NCBI GenBank assembly: GCA_024811115.1
Contig: JAKOGH010000384.1
Span: forward strand, 1 to 37,933
DNA length: 37,933 bases
DNA from: Terana coerulea
Lineage: Eukaryota; Basidiomycota; Agaricomycetes; Polyporales; Phanerochaetaceae
Reading direction: 5' to 3'
The position numbers and the translations under genes are program-made. Below, one piece after another: positions 23,185 to 34,059 of this stretch. Each line of letters opens with the position of its first letter. The first letter of the stretch is position 1. Below the pieces are notes generated by a model that saw only the letters and a list, made by a program, of their open reading frames with translations, had not been told where the DNA came from and made no database searches.

Positions 23185-23910
23185 CTAGTACGCAAATGCG
23201 ATCCTCAGAGCATGTATGTACGGACGCCCGAGGGGCCGGTACTTATGCATCGGCACTCTCTTCGAGGCGAGCTGCGTAGATCCTTTGGAGTTCGCCAGCA
23301 ACTGAGGGCACTCGCCAAAGGCCTCACCCTCGCCGTGGAAGTCGACGACGCTAGTCAAAAGCGCGAAGAAGTCGGAAAGCTACGGAGACGTCATTGGCAC
23401 TCGCTGTCGCTGGGCTGTAACGACGCTATTCACCTTCTGCGGCCTCAGGGTAACGAACGGCAGGGTCGGCGGGTACTGCTTCACTGCGCCCCCCAAGCAC
23501 GCATCGGTCCTTCAGAAGAACTTGAACCTGGTAATGAACGCGTCGATGAGGTCTTGAGAAGCGAGTCCGTCAGCAGCGCGCACGGAGGTTAATATCACGC
23601 TGGGGCTCACAGCGTAACCAGCTTCTCCTTTGAAGTCTTTCAGAATGTCGGTCTGCGCGGCTGGGCTGGTATATGCGCGTTTGATCGTGTTCCACTGGCT
23701 TCCCAGGTACGACGCGCCATGACCTCAGTCTTCCGCTACAATACAGTCCAGAGCAGCAACGAAAACTTGCGGTAAAGCGGTTTCGCGTACAAGCTAGTCC
23801 GCCCGGCGGGGCCGTAGAATATCTTGGAAGATGTCGTCGGATTGCGGGGCAGTGTATGCCATCAACTCGTAGCAGGCAGATCGCTTCGTAGTTGGAGCTT
23901 GGGACACTCA
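23185..23910 (-). pseudogene. Decayed minus-strand reading frame, product unrecognised
   Basis: One minus-strand frame reads as credible protein from about 23905 to a final TAG at 23187-23185, broken by four stops. One follows PRRAD near 23800; the others are TGA at 23727, TGA at 23514 and TAG at 23382. Segments such as VFVAALDCIVAED, KDFKGEAGYAVSPSVIL, ADGLASQDLIDAFITRF and SVVDFHGEGEAFGECPQLL have normal composition and share a frame, unlike shadow frames. No splice sites remove the stops neatly. I do not recognise the family. It could be a multi-exon gene that I have misread. Confidence 0.35.
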
Positions 23911-24009
23911 TGCGTATAATATGGGCTCTCACTGACTTGGACTATGACAGTTTTCCTCGTCGCCTACCGCGGCCAAATAAATCTTGATATGAGACCGGAA
24001 TGGGGACGC

Positions 24010-25420
24010 GAACGATGCAGGTCATTAGTACGATTGCGGACGATAAATTAGTTCAATGCAGGAGCCATGAGTCCTTCGCATAGCTACCACGGAATGGACT
24101 GTCCGTCGTATCGATAGAATTTCCCGGAGTCGGACGGCGAAACGGTCGTTACTACCTTGAGAAGACCTTTGACGCTCTCCTCCGGCTCAAGAACAGCACC
24201 TTCGCCGCCCATCTCTGCCAAAGCTTCATGTTGAGCGAGACGTCGACATGATAGCAAGAGAGGACATACTTGTCTTCACCCAACCAGGATCCACGCAAAC
24301 TACTGCAAAGTCAGGTTTTTGCTTCGCCTGCTTGTATGTCTATCAATCCCCGTCAGTCTACAACCCTCGTTTCGTACGTATGTCCCAGACAGAGACGCAC
24401 CAGCATGTTGATCGCCGTCTTGCTGATACTGTACGTCGCATTCTTTGGGCCACAATCGAGGCCGATGCTCGCCAGGCCTGAGGTCATGTTCATGATCGTC
24501 TTCTTCTTGCCTTTCTCTAAGAGGGGCAGCAGCGTTTGTGCGAGGTGGCCTGGGCCGGCGACGTTCACGTTGATGGTCTCGAGGAGATCAGCCGGCTTGA
24601 AGGCAAAACCGAGGTCGTTGCCAGTGTTCTGGCAGTGTGTTGCAAGTTGGGCATGGCACCACGATGACACGATGGGGCGCGACGTACGATGGCAGCGTTG
24701 TTCAGCAGATAATCCAGCCCGTTGTCTCCGACCAGCTCCTCGACGGGCTTCAACACTCCTTCGATACTCTCCGACGATGCAGTGTCCAACGCAACAATAT
24801 GTAGGGTGCCTTTTGCGCCATCTTTGAGTGCTTGCAGATCAGAGGCCTTGTCCGGGTTTCGGCATGTGGCGATGACGACGTTCGAGGGTGTCTGGAGGAG
24901 CTGCCGAACAGTCTCGAGACCTATTCCTCGAGACGAGCTGCAGCAGTTGAGTTCGTGAGCATACACCTGCGGTCACAGCAACGAGCACTTACCCAGTAAT
25001 GAGCCAAGTCGCGACCATTTTGCGAATCGTCGGTGAGATGGGAGGGTGATGGGTAGAATCGACTAGGTTGTATCAGAGCTAGCTTTTAAGAGCGTGCAGG
25101 GCTGGTTGAATCCCGTCGGGCCGGGGCGAGGAATGCGAGTGGGAACCCCAGAAAAACCTTGGAGAGGCCCCTACAGTGTCTCTGCAGCCGAGTTCGACGG
25201 TCATACCTTCGAAGGAGTGCCTTTGTCATCGTCACGGTCGATCTTCGGAGGATGCCCAAGTCATGGGACCGGCCAGCGAGTAGAAGTTGCGACTGGCGAT
25301 ATGAAGGAAAGGTAGATATCGACGCTGCGATACTCTTCAGGATGCTTTGCGACGATATTTCTGTGAGCTTGCTCTGCGGACGTAGTTTTCGACGCTGAGC
25401 GCTGAGACGTACAGCCTTTT
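24010..25420. repeat. Copy 2 of the inverted segmental duplication
   Basis: The reverse complement of this segment aligns with about 1590-2975, including 400 bp upstream of the gene and about 60 bp past the stop. Exon lengths are identical between copies while introns differ by a few bases. The intron 3 end keeps a run of 20 identical bases. The limits are approximate. Confidence 0.8.
24084..25018 (-). CDS. Short-chain dehydrogenase/reductase (C-factor-like), copy 2
   Basis: Exons on the minus strand are 25018-24993, 24937-24688, 24628-24401, 24327-24270 and 24214-24084, in total 693 nt or 230 aa. Each exon is exactly as long as its counterpart in copy 1. The SDR motifs are intact: ITGSSRGIG across the exon 1/2 junction, CRNPDK, LLNNAA, the catalytic serine in NMTSG, YSISK, and the same C-terminal DGQSIPW ending. 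Changes from copy 1 are mostly conservative, but include Lys for Asp after VKT at the exon 4/5 junction and Cys for Tyr in GLDCG. The upstream TATA-like sequence is TTAAAAG rather than TTATAAG, so expression may have diverged. It sits between the decayed frame at 23.2-23.9 kb and the family relic at 25.8 kb. Substrate unknown. Confidence 0.92.
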
Positions 25421-25762
25421 CATCCGGCGCACATCATACTACGGTTCAAAGGCCGTGTTGTGGGATTGAGAGTACACACGTCGGCCGGGTTAAGGCAATG
25501 GCGGATGCATGAGAGGCATGGGTGTATGTGGTGGTCAGAGTAAGTGTCACTGGCATGGTTAGGCGGGGATGACGGCGATCAAACCGGCATTCAAGTGAAA
25601 TGATCCCAAGAGCGCTAAACCGCCAACTTGAACTGCAAGCTGCCAGTGCCTTCACTTGAAACTTGGACCGCATCATCCAGTACTCTCAACTGACGAGTAG
25701 TAGGTACGTTGGCTGTGACTGGACAACTTATGTCTTAACCCTCAGGTCTCAGTATTTTCTTA

Positions 25763-27068
25763 ATGGATGCCATGCGAAGGCACAGGCTTCCTGCAGAGCT
25801 CCTCCACATTATTGCATTTAAGGTCATCGTGTGCTATGTAGATGGCATTATTGGAGGGACGTTTACCCTTGAACGACCTGAAGACGCACTTAGTTCTGAA
25901 GTGAGTCTCCTTGCATTCTACCAAATCAGTTAGCTCACAATGATTTGGCTTGAAGGAAGTATGGGCAGAAACAAACCCGGTTGAGGCGCTATTAAGGACC
26001 TCATTCCAGTTTCGCTGGGTGACCCAAGAAATTCTCTCCAAGTCTCTGGGTATATCGCTTGACAAAACAGGAGTTGGAGGGTCTGTTATTTGATAAGCAT
26101 ACACATGGTTAACTAACCTCTAGATACACTGTGTGACTTTTCAGTTTTGCAGTCCATCCTTGTGTTCGCATTAAGGCCATCCACAACCTGCAGACATCCG
26201 ACTTTGTGCTACTGTACAACAAACAGCACATCAATAACATTGCAAAACACTCCAGCGTCATTGCGGCGATACGCGCACCTCGAAGTGTGCATGCACTATC
26301 TGTATGAAGCGTCGGCGCAGGTGACCTTTCTCTACTCTGAGCGTAAGGTGGGCAATCCATGAATTGACACGCCACTTGTGCGAGACTGCATGACAAAGGG
26401 CCAGAATGTGTGGTACCACATCCTAGGCACAATGAAGGCAATGGTTGACATCTCTTTACCTTCAGGAGCTGCTTGTTCGTTCACCTCTCAGACCTTATGG
26501 TTGCACATGACACAGGTGCGTTTAGACCCAAGTGTACTGCCGGTTTCTTTATTCTAATCATGAACTTAGTCTATGGGTGGCAGGTTCTCTCATTTACTGT
26601 GGCGACAAACTTGGAGAGGCTGAAGTCTGCAAAAGAATGCTGGCGTACTAATAACGTGACTGAGGATGACATAATGTTTTTGGATGTGCGTATTGGGTGA
26701 TTTATCTTGTGCATAACTACTTACAAGACTCAGTACAATGTGAGATTCACATTGAAGGATGTGGACACTTTATGCAGTTGGTTCGACCTTTACAAGAGAC
26801 ATGCAAGGACTTTTAAGCTGAGCAGATCACGGAAAGAATCTGTAGGCGTGGCCAGGGTACAGTGCTATACTCTCTTCTGTTTCTGTATATAGAGGGATCT
26901 TGACTTACTCATTTCCAGATCAAATCTCTGTGTGATACACTTGAAGAATTCTGTGGCATTGAACTCTTAGCAGCCAACCCACAGTACAAGGACTGCATGA
27001 GGAGAGCCATATTACTGTGGAAAAGTATGAAGAGACATCTCAAGAAAGTGCAGGACACTCCGTCCTAG
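25763..27068 (+). pseudogene. Frameshifted relic of the six-exon family, member B
   Basis: Every exon of family gene C has a recognisable counterpart here. Exon 1 has HRLPAELLHII and DGIIGGTFTLERPE. Exon 2 has NPVEALLRTSFQFRWVTQEIL. Exon 3 pieces span 26150-26510. Exon 4 is YGWQVLSFTVATNLERLKS, exon 5 ends ESVGVAR, and exon 6 has NPQYKDCMRRA with a stop at 27066. The intron after AHDT survives with donor GTGCGT and acceptor AACTTAG. Exon 3 is broken: one frameshift near 26270, an in-frame TGA near 26362 (after VGNP), and a second frameshift near 26465. Base composition is shifted towards A/T relative to gene C. It lies upstream of the first hAT-like element. This is a disabled paralogue closer to C than to A. 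Confidence 0.7.
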
Positions 27069-27597
27069 GATGCAGTCAAGCCTGTACTAAACTCCCCGGC
27101 TTAGCTGAGTGTTGGTATCCTTATATGCACACTGAGAAGCAACATGCATATCTTACTGGGCCGCTCAACCTTCACCTGCACTGTGATAGTAATTTTATAA
27201 TTGTACATATATTTCAAATCTATTCTATCTCTTCAATATGGGGAGTTTCAACCATTTAACTTTCAGCTAAGTAGAACAACACTCCTGATACAAGGCCTGT
27301 GTGAGCATTATGATGTTGGTCTCATGGAATGCAAATTGGCCATCATTATTTATAGCAGCCATAGTCCCAGCATAGTCCTTGTGGGAGTATCTGCAGGCAG
27401 AGTTGTCAAGGTTAAATACAGGGGCTGGTGGTTTTCTTGTATCACAACAAGTCGTTGTCAACATTTGGAGAAGTGTTTCGGTCTTCTGTTGTGCCTACCA
27501 GCCCGACATAATTTATTGCGCTACACAAAGAACCCAATTGCCGTCAGCATCTTCTTTGACACTGCAGTTCCTGATGCTTAGTATGTGTCTAGCCACA
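27069..27597. other. AT-leaning DNA without a recognised gene
   Basis: Two overlapping plus-strand frames (27201-27581 and 27379-27630) have no recognisable motif, and the second runs into the hAT-like element. I see nothing else between the family B relic and the target-site duplication at 27598. Confidence 0.4.
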
Positions 27598-28286
27598 GTT
27601 CTGTGTAGTGTGGCCGCGGTCAGGTTTTGAACTGTGGTTTGAACCTTGAACTGCAGGGCCGAACTAACGGTTCAATCCGGGTCAGGTCCGGTTTGTGAAC
27701 CTGTAGACCCGGTTTGGTTCTGAGTTCAACAAATAAGTGAGCTTAGTGAACCACGTTCGAACCAAACCGAACCTTTGTGAACCAGAACCTGAAGTTAGCT
27801 CTGTGACTATAGGAAATGGTGAAGAAAGTGCAAAAAAGTGTAAAAACGTGAGCAAGTGTGCTCAATTGAACATAGTTGCTATATTTGGGCTGCCGTGTTG
27901 TGCCGAGAACGGGCGCTTGCTCGTTCATTGCAAGTAGGCACATTGTTCATATCAATGCTCTTGTTTGCAAGGGCGAGTGTTGGCTTGTAAAGTGAATAAA
28001 CATTTATTTTAAATATACGTGCACACTTAGACTACAGGGAGGACAGGGATCACAATGCACGGTCCATGTACAGCTCAGCAATGACCATCTGCAGCAACTT
28101 GCTGGTTCCTCGGTTCAAACCGGTTCATGAACCTAAACCTAGCTGCATGAACCAGTTTATTAAAAAGTAACGGTCCTGTTCGGTTTTCAGTTCAGGTTCA
28201 CTACTTACTGCTTGGTTCAGGTTCGAGTTCTGCTGACAGAGGTCAAAGACCAGACCAAACCGGACCACGGCTACACTAGTTCTGTG
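27598..28286. mobile_element. Non-autonomous hAT-like element 1 with perfect 8-bp target duplication
   Basis: The element spans 27606-28278 (673 bp) and is flanked by GTTCTGTG at 27598-27605 and again at 28279-28286. The ends are inverted repeats: left TAGTGTGGCCGCGGTC, right (reverse complement) TAGTGTAGCCGTGGTC. About 170 bp next to each end is filled with short GGTTC/GAACC and GGTTTG motifs in both orientations. An 8-bp target duplication and short TIRs starting YAGTG fit the hAT superfamily. No transposase frame is present, so it must have been moved in trans. The perfect duplication suggests a fairly recent insertion. Confidence 0.85.
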
Positions 28287-29760
28287 GCAGAGAAGTGTTG
28301 CTTAATGCAATGAAATAGGGACAATCATACATTACTTTGGAATTCAGTGTCATGAGCAAGGAACTTTAAAAGACGCTATACCAGCACATACCATGAGAAT
28401 GGAGGTGCTGTTTTGAACTAACCAATCTTCAGGTCGGTGTTCTAGTAGTGTGAAGGTTATACACAGAAATCGGATTCCCTGGCATGAATCATGCATAAGT
28501 AGTTTGTGCAAAGGCCACAGTGAGTGCAACAATGTCTTTGCCATTTATAAAACCACTGGCAGGACAGGTCCGATAATGTCATCTGGCAACAGATGCTGGA
28601 CTTCAAGCTGCAACATCCAGCAAGCGTAGGTGTCAATTCTGAAATAGCACTGCTGTGAATGTTACTGATTCAGCACACAAGAGTCCAGTTGACGCACCTA
28701 GAACCTAAGCTTTCAAGATGTTTGCCTGATGGCTACAATCCAACCCAAATGTTGTCTAGAGGCTTCAATGATCTTTTATATAGACAAATATCCCTTCCAG
28801 TAGCGTACATCATAGTCTTCTCGCACAGGTCATGCTAGGACCTTGAGAGTAGTTATTCCACAGGAGGTCACCAGACATTGTTTGCCAGTCAACGTTGCTG
28901 TTCATCCCAGCTTGAGTAGGGCTTGAAGGGTGCCGTATAGCTACATGTGCAGAATGTCAATGCAGTCAAAAGACAGCCAATGGTCATTGTGCAGCATTGC
29001 ATGAACTCAACATAGAAGGAAGAAGCAAGAGACGCAGAGCCTTAGAGAGCACCACTGTGACTTTCTTTCGACCTTAATCATCTCTAATTCTCTTGCATCC
29101 TATTTGGCAAACTTTTATGTCTTCTTCTTTACTGTCATTATGAGTTAAGAACACGAAGAACCAAAGAGTTGGCCCAGACTATAAGGTATATTTGTTGGTG
29201 GTATAACGCACAAGTCAGAATCTGACTTCTTCCTCCAGGTGAGTGCACCCACTGCAGATGTGCCTCTCGTTTGCAAAATGTCTCACCGTGCACTACTTTA
29301 GCCAACCTAAATGCAGTTATTTGGCTCCAGTTCTCGTGCTTTACCCATAGATACGTTTTTACATGGCTAGCTGCTTTTTCAGTTAGACTGAAAATTCTGT
29401 GTGGATTAGACTCTGTGTTTGATTGTATATTATTTCATGATAGTTACATGCCAGCTTCAAAACTCTGGAGAGATCTCAGGTATACACAGTTCAAGGCTCA
29501 ACATATAAGGATGCAGCTGACAATATCAGATAAAGCAGGGCATATTATTACAAGCTACTCAAATGACAGCAGAGCTTTGGCATGAGTTTGTTTCGTCTTT
29601 GAAGGTCGGACTCAAGGACTACTTATTCTGGCAACTACAAAAAGGTCTGTACCAGGGTGATGACAGATGGCCGCCCTTCGCTGAGAATACATTGGTGCAA
29701 AAACAACAGGCAAAGTATCTACAAGAGCCCAGGGTAAGCCCTACAAAATTAGATATAGTG
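28287..29760. other. Low-CpG DNA, transposon-like, no recognised gene
   Basis: Frames at 29271-29585 and 29563-29781 (+) overlap; the second contains LWHEFVSSLKVGLKDYLFWQLQKG, which looks protein-like. Neither matches a family I know. CG dinucleotides look rare by eye, which would fit old methylated repeat DNA. Confidence 0.3.
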
Positions 29761-29765
29761 CATGA

Positions 29766-30243
29766 TGGACGGCCGAAGTGAACCCCAGTGCAGGGCAAAC
29801 CCCTAGACCACCAACACCAACTTCAATGAAGAGCAAACCTTAGAAGAGAAGAAACAACATCCGGCAGACGTCAAAGCGAACCCTAACACAGAGTGGACTC
29901 CTAAGCTGCCGACATCATTTATGACAAAGGGTGAATCCTGAGAGAAGAGCTGATGAATGATGGACGTCGAGGCAAACTCCGACGCAGGACAAACTCCAGA
30001 TCACTACCATCGACTTCGATGAAGGGCAAGCCCTGAGAGAGAAGAAACAGTGTATAGCAGATGCCAAGGTGAATTTTGACACAGGACAAACTTCTAAACC
30101 AACAACACCACTGTCAGAAGGGCAAACCCTAAGAGAGAAGGAGTAGCAAACAGCGGATGCTGAGGCAAACTTCAATGCAGGGTAAACCCCAGACCGCCAA
30201 CACTGCTGTTGATAAAGGGCAAACTCTGAGAAGAAAGGAGGAA
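29766..30243. repeat. Minisatellite, about five units of roughly 95 bp
   Basis: Degenerate units recur with the pattern (G/C)AGATGYCRAGG, then CAGGRCAAAC, then GAAGGGCAAACCCTGAGAGA and a purine-rich tail. One unit counted exactly is 95 bp. The period of about 32 codons explains the repetitive minus-strand frame at 29915-30175 (VCPS...SKF repeats). Units differ by many substitutions, so the array is old. Confidence 0.75.
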
Positions 30244-32120
30244 GAAGGTATCACAAAGGTGAGAAACCGGCTCTAGTCTCTAATCACACAGCAAGCCCAT
30301 ATTTATATGCTGTGTGGTAGGAAGTCACAAGGCTGTCAGCAATGGTTTGTTTATTTGCAGTAAACAAGATCCTCACTCTAGCCTCAATTAAAGCTAGCAA
30401 AGCCGGCTTAGCGCTTCAATCACCTCGGCCACGGGCGCAGCACTGCCTGCTGCCAACTGTGCCTCAATGGCCTTCTAGCAATGTTGGGCTGCAAAGTTCT
30501 GGTAACAAATAAAGGGATTACATGCAGCTCTTGTATTCGTTTGCTTCAAAAGATGGTCAAGAGATGGTATGGCACCAATAGTTTGGGTGAGCTTTGTAGT
30601 GTTTAATCCAAAGACTGAGCCAATTATACTCAACCGGTGTCACAATCAGACAGTGAAGCACTGAAGTTCCGGTAAGAGATAGGTGCTAGTAAATATCTAG
30701 TGGTTAGTTGGTTGGTTGGTGGAACACAGGCTATGCTGAATGCCGAGGTTACTAGGTCAGTCGTTAGACCAAGATATCTCAGTTGTTCGGTGAGGAGAAG
30801 ATCTTACGGGTAAGGTGGCAATAACCAGAGAACATAGTTGGTCAAGTCAGGTATCAAACGAGAGTTGACAGCCCTACATATGAGCATTTCTTGTTAAGGA
30901 AAGTGGTAAGTAAAGTCTGCTAATAGTCCAATAATAATGTTCATAATTTGTAATGTCAAAAGTCAGTAGTTGTAGCTTCATAGGAGCATCAATAAGCTGG
31001 GTAGGCCTCTTAAGATTGTGCTTAATATGAGGGGCGCTTCAAATAGTACTTATCTCTTACGCTGATATGTAATAAATGAGGTTAGTCAAGAAGCAAGTCA
31101 AGTAATTGTCATATCTAGTCAAGCGCTGTCAAGAATGACAAGGCAATGCCAGAGTTAAGTTCAATTGGAGCTTATATTCAGTTACTAAAGCAAGTACACT
31201 GCCACAGGCTTGATGCAAGGGTTAAGTGTCTGCACCTACAATACAAAAGACTAGACCATTGTCTAGTGCTACTACAAAGGGCTATATACTGGCAGTCTAA
31301 GTCTATCCAATCATTCGTCGTATGTAGTCTAAGTGTTTCTGAGTTTGTTCTTGGGGTGAAAGTTGTCTGGGTTGTCTTTTTTTCGGAACCTCAATGTTTG
31401 AGGCCCTTATATACCTTTCCAGAACCCTTCTCTGTAATCAATCATATTCTTCCAATCAATATCCTGTGCTTAGAGCATTGCAATGCTGTGTATATGCCTC
31501 AAAGGCTGTTCTTAGCTATGTAAAGCTATGAGGCTAGCACACATATTGCTGCGCAAAATGTAGAAGTGCAGCGTATACAGTGGCGTACACTCCTACCGAG
31601 GCCTGAGGAAGCTAGGATGGTTACTCACCTGTAGGCTGGTTGGTATACACATAAGTGAGTTGGGAGTTGTAAGAGTCTTATTATGTATGGCGCAGAGAGC
31701 TGCTTTATATACAATACAGAGTGGCTGTACTACAAAAAACACAAATAGACACCAGGACAATAGACAATAGAGATCATCATGGTGGAACCTAGTAGAACAA
31801 TAGAAAAGATGTGAGCAGAGCACTTACGGCGTCTATCTGACTCAATACAAAAGCTACATACTGAGGCTATGCTCTGAGTGTTTCAGAAATCTGGCATTAC
31901 ACCAGGACATAGCTCTTGCTTCAAAAGTGCGACCTAAAGTGGCTCTCTTCCAAACCTCGACCCAGGTCTGCTAAGCATAGCCTGAGTCCCTCAACTGAAA
32001 ATATGCACCGAAGGTTTCACTGCCAAGCCTTGTAATTGTAAACTCTACAAATCTAAACTTGAAGCAACTCGCCAGGTTACACCAGGAAATGCAGCATCAG
32101 CCAAGTATGAAGAGGGTCCA
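30244..32120. other. AT-leaning, repeat-like DNA without a recognised gene
   Basis: Contains many GTCAAG/AGTCAAG motifs around 30840-31140, a frame at 31146-31523 with no known motif, and a TATATA-rich stretch near 31710 that could belong to an old LTR. I could not find matching termini, so no element is called. Confidence 0.3.
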
Positions 32121-32803
32121 CTTGATGACAGTGTTGCCAAATTTCAGTTTGGTTTGGTAGTTTAGAACCTGAACTAATGAACTGAACTGTGTAGTTCAGT
32201 TTGGTTCAGTTTGGTTTGGCCTCCAAGTGAATTAGTTCGGTTCTTGGTTTGGGGCATGGCCACAATGCCCCAAACTGGGTTTGAACCAGTTTGAACTATG
32301 AACCATATACATACTGTATAGTGTATCAATGTTGGAATTTACAAAGTAAAGTGCATGAATGCACTTACTATCACATATCTGCAGCATGTCCCTTATCTTT
32401 GGCTTGTGACTGGGCATGAATTGTTACTCTACATACATGTCAGTGCATACTTAATGCCATCAATAGCTGCCCAAAATGGCAGTCAGCAGCCTTTATTAGG
32501 TACTGAGCCTCAGAGCACTACAATTTAAGGCTTTCAAAGCATACAAACCTTTTCAAGTATGAATAAATAACTTTACTATGATAGAGTCATTACAGACATA
32601 CTAACTTGATGTACTAAAGCTGAGTTATACATGGTTCAATGGTTCAAACCAGTTTGAACCCTGAGCGAACTAACTGAACCAGTTCACACTGGTTCAGTTC
32701 AGTTTGGTTCTAGTTTAGCTACTGAACACTTGGTTCTGGTTCTAGTTCAGCCAAAATTGCCCTGAGCTGAACTAAACTAAACTTCAGCAACACTAGTTGG
32801 TGA
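32121..32803. mobile_element. Non-autonomous hAT-like element 2 with imperfect target duplication
   Basis: The element spans 32129-32795 (667 bp). The left end CAGTGTTGCCAAATTTCAG and right end (reverse complement) TAGTGTTGCTGAAGTTTAG are inverted repeats. The flanking 8-mers CTTGATGA and GTTGGTGA agree at 6 of 8 positions. Both subterminal regions are dense in GGTTC, GGTTTG and GAACC motifs, as in element 1, but the internal sequences do not resemble each other. No transposase frame is present. Decayed TIRs and target duplication suggest an older insertion than element 1. Confidence 0.75.
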
Positions 32804-32900
32804 TATACCACTGTGCGAGAAATATCTAGAAATAACAAAATGGCACAGGTGGCAACCAAATTCAAGCAGTGGATAACAACTGCAGCTTTGACCAAGGCTC

Positions 32901-33715
32901 ATGTGGGGCTCTAACAAACTGAGGTTGCTCATGTCAGAATATAAGCGCCTAGCCACTGCTATGCACGAGCGCCTATCAGCGCCACAAGGACTATTGCCCA
33001 ATATGGACATAGGAGATCCAGAGTACAACCTCGAGTATTCTATGGACTAGAGTAGTGTCTCCTGACCTCTCACTATATGCCACATGCGTAGATCACTTAG
33101 AACAGCTAGACCTGAGTATTTTACCAGGAGTTTTAGTGGTTCCAGGGGTCCTAGATTACTTGTATATATACCAGCCCTGAATATGCTGAATATCGATAAG
33201 TTCAATCATTCTCATTCTCTCAGCTCATGGTATCACCTGGCAACAGTTGTTGCTGTTTTCTTACTGTTGCCCCTATTGTCGCCCACTGGGGATTGCCCTG
33301 AGCACACTTTCTATGCGGGTGCTGTGTTCAACCACCCTGGCACTGCCATACCGCCTCCCATCCTTGACAGCATCCTTGACTGTACCCTAGACTGCGCTGA
33401 AGACAGTACTTCTCTGTCCGATCTCTGCATGTTGAACTCATTTGTGCAGTGCACAGCAGATATTGCTCTATTCTTGCTAACTGCTTCCCCGCTAGCCGAG
33501 CTACGGACCACAACTGCTTCACTTTGAAGTGCTGGACAAATCCATAACTTGAATGAACGCCTGAAGGAAATTGTACACGATGATGGTCTGAGGGCGGCGC
33601 TAGACCAATAGGACACTCAACAAGCGTTGCGTGGAGTGGACAGCTATTTGGAGTACATACAGTAGCTACGCCGTTGGTCGCCGTCCATGCAAGCTGTAAT
33701 TCCTTCCACATACTC
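32901..33715 (+). pseudogene. Decayed reading frame interrupted by stops
   Basis: A single plus-strand frame reads as protein for about 270 codons with five stops: TAG at 33048, TGA shortly after, TGA after TTASL near 33525, TAG at 33609 and TAG at 33663. Convincing segments are LRLLMSEYKRLATAMHERL, IGDPEYNLEYSMD, a hydrophobic stretch LATVVAVFLLLPLLSP near 33240, IHNLNERLKEIVHDDGLRAA and ALRGVDSYLEYIQ. Both later TAG codons follow Gln codons and may derive from CAG. I do not recognise the family; it could be a transposon protein. It begins about 100 bp after hAT-like element 2. Confidence 0.4.
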
Positions 33716-34059
33716 GCTATGCAACTTCACTTTGTGCTTCTGCATCTGAGCTCGTATGCGCCGCTGTGCTTTGTCTCTCGTCTTAGGGCCTTCTCCTGCT
33801 TCAGCTGTATCAGAGAATCGTTCTACGCGAGCAAAGAGCGTTGGGGCTCAGCTTTTGACTTTGCGCGCGTTAGTCGGGAATTACTGCATTTGGAACATGG
33901 GCGCATCATTCCCGTTTTCCGCAGCGATTAGCCGCCCGGAGTCAGCTCGATTGGAGCTCTACCACGAACACTCACTGGCAACCAACGAATAACGCGTCAG
34001 TTCACTCATGGGATCGGTATTATTCATGACTTACATGCTAAAAGCTTTGTCCAGCTGCG

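Noticed and set aside
29915..30175. Minus-strand frame with VCPS-type repeats considered as a repeat protein gene.
   Set aside because: Fully explained by the 95-bp minisatellite; no start context or flanking exons.
29766..30243. Tandem array considered as CRISPR.
   Set aside because: Units are about 95 bp and diverged throughout, with no short exact repeats separated by unique spacers; the host appears eukaryotic.
31600..31870. Possible LTR with TATATA and a TGTAAGAG-type start.
   Set aside because: No second copy, target duplication, primer-binding site or reverse-transcriptase frame could be found.
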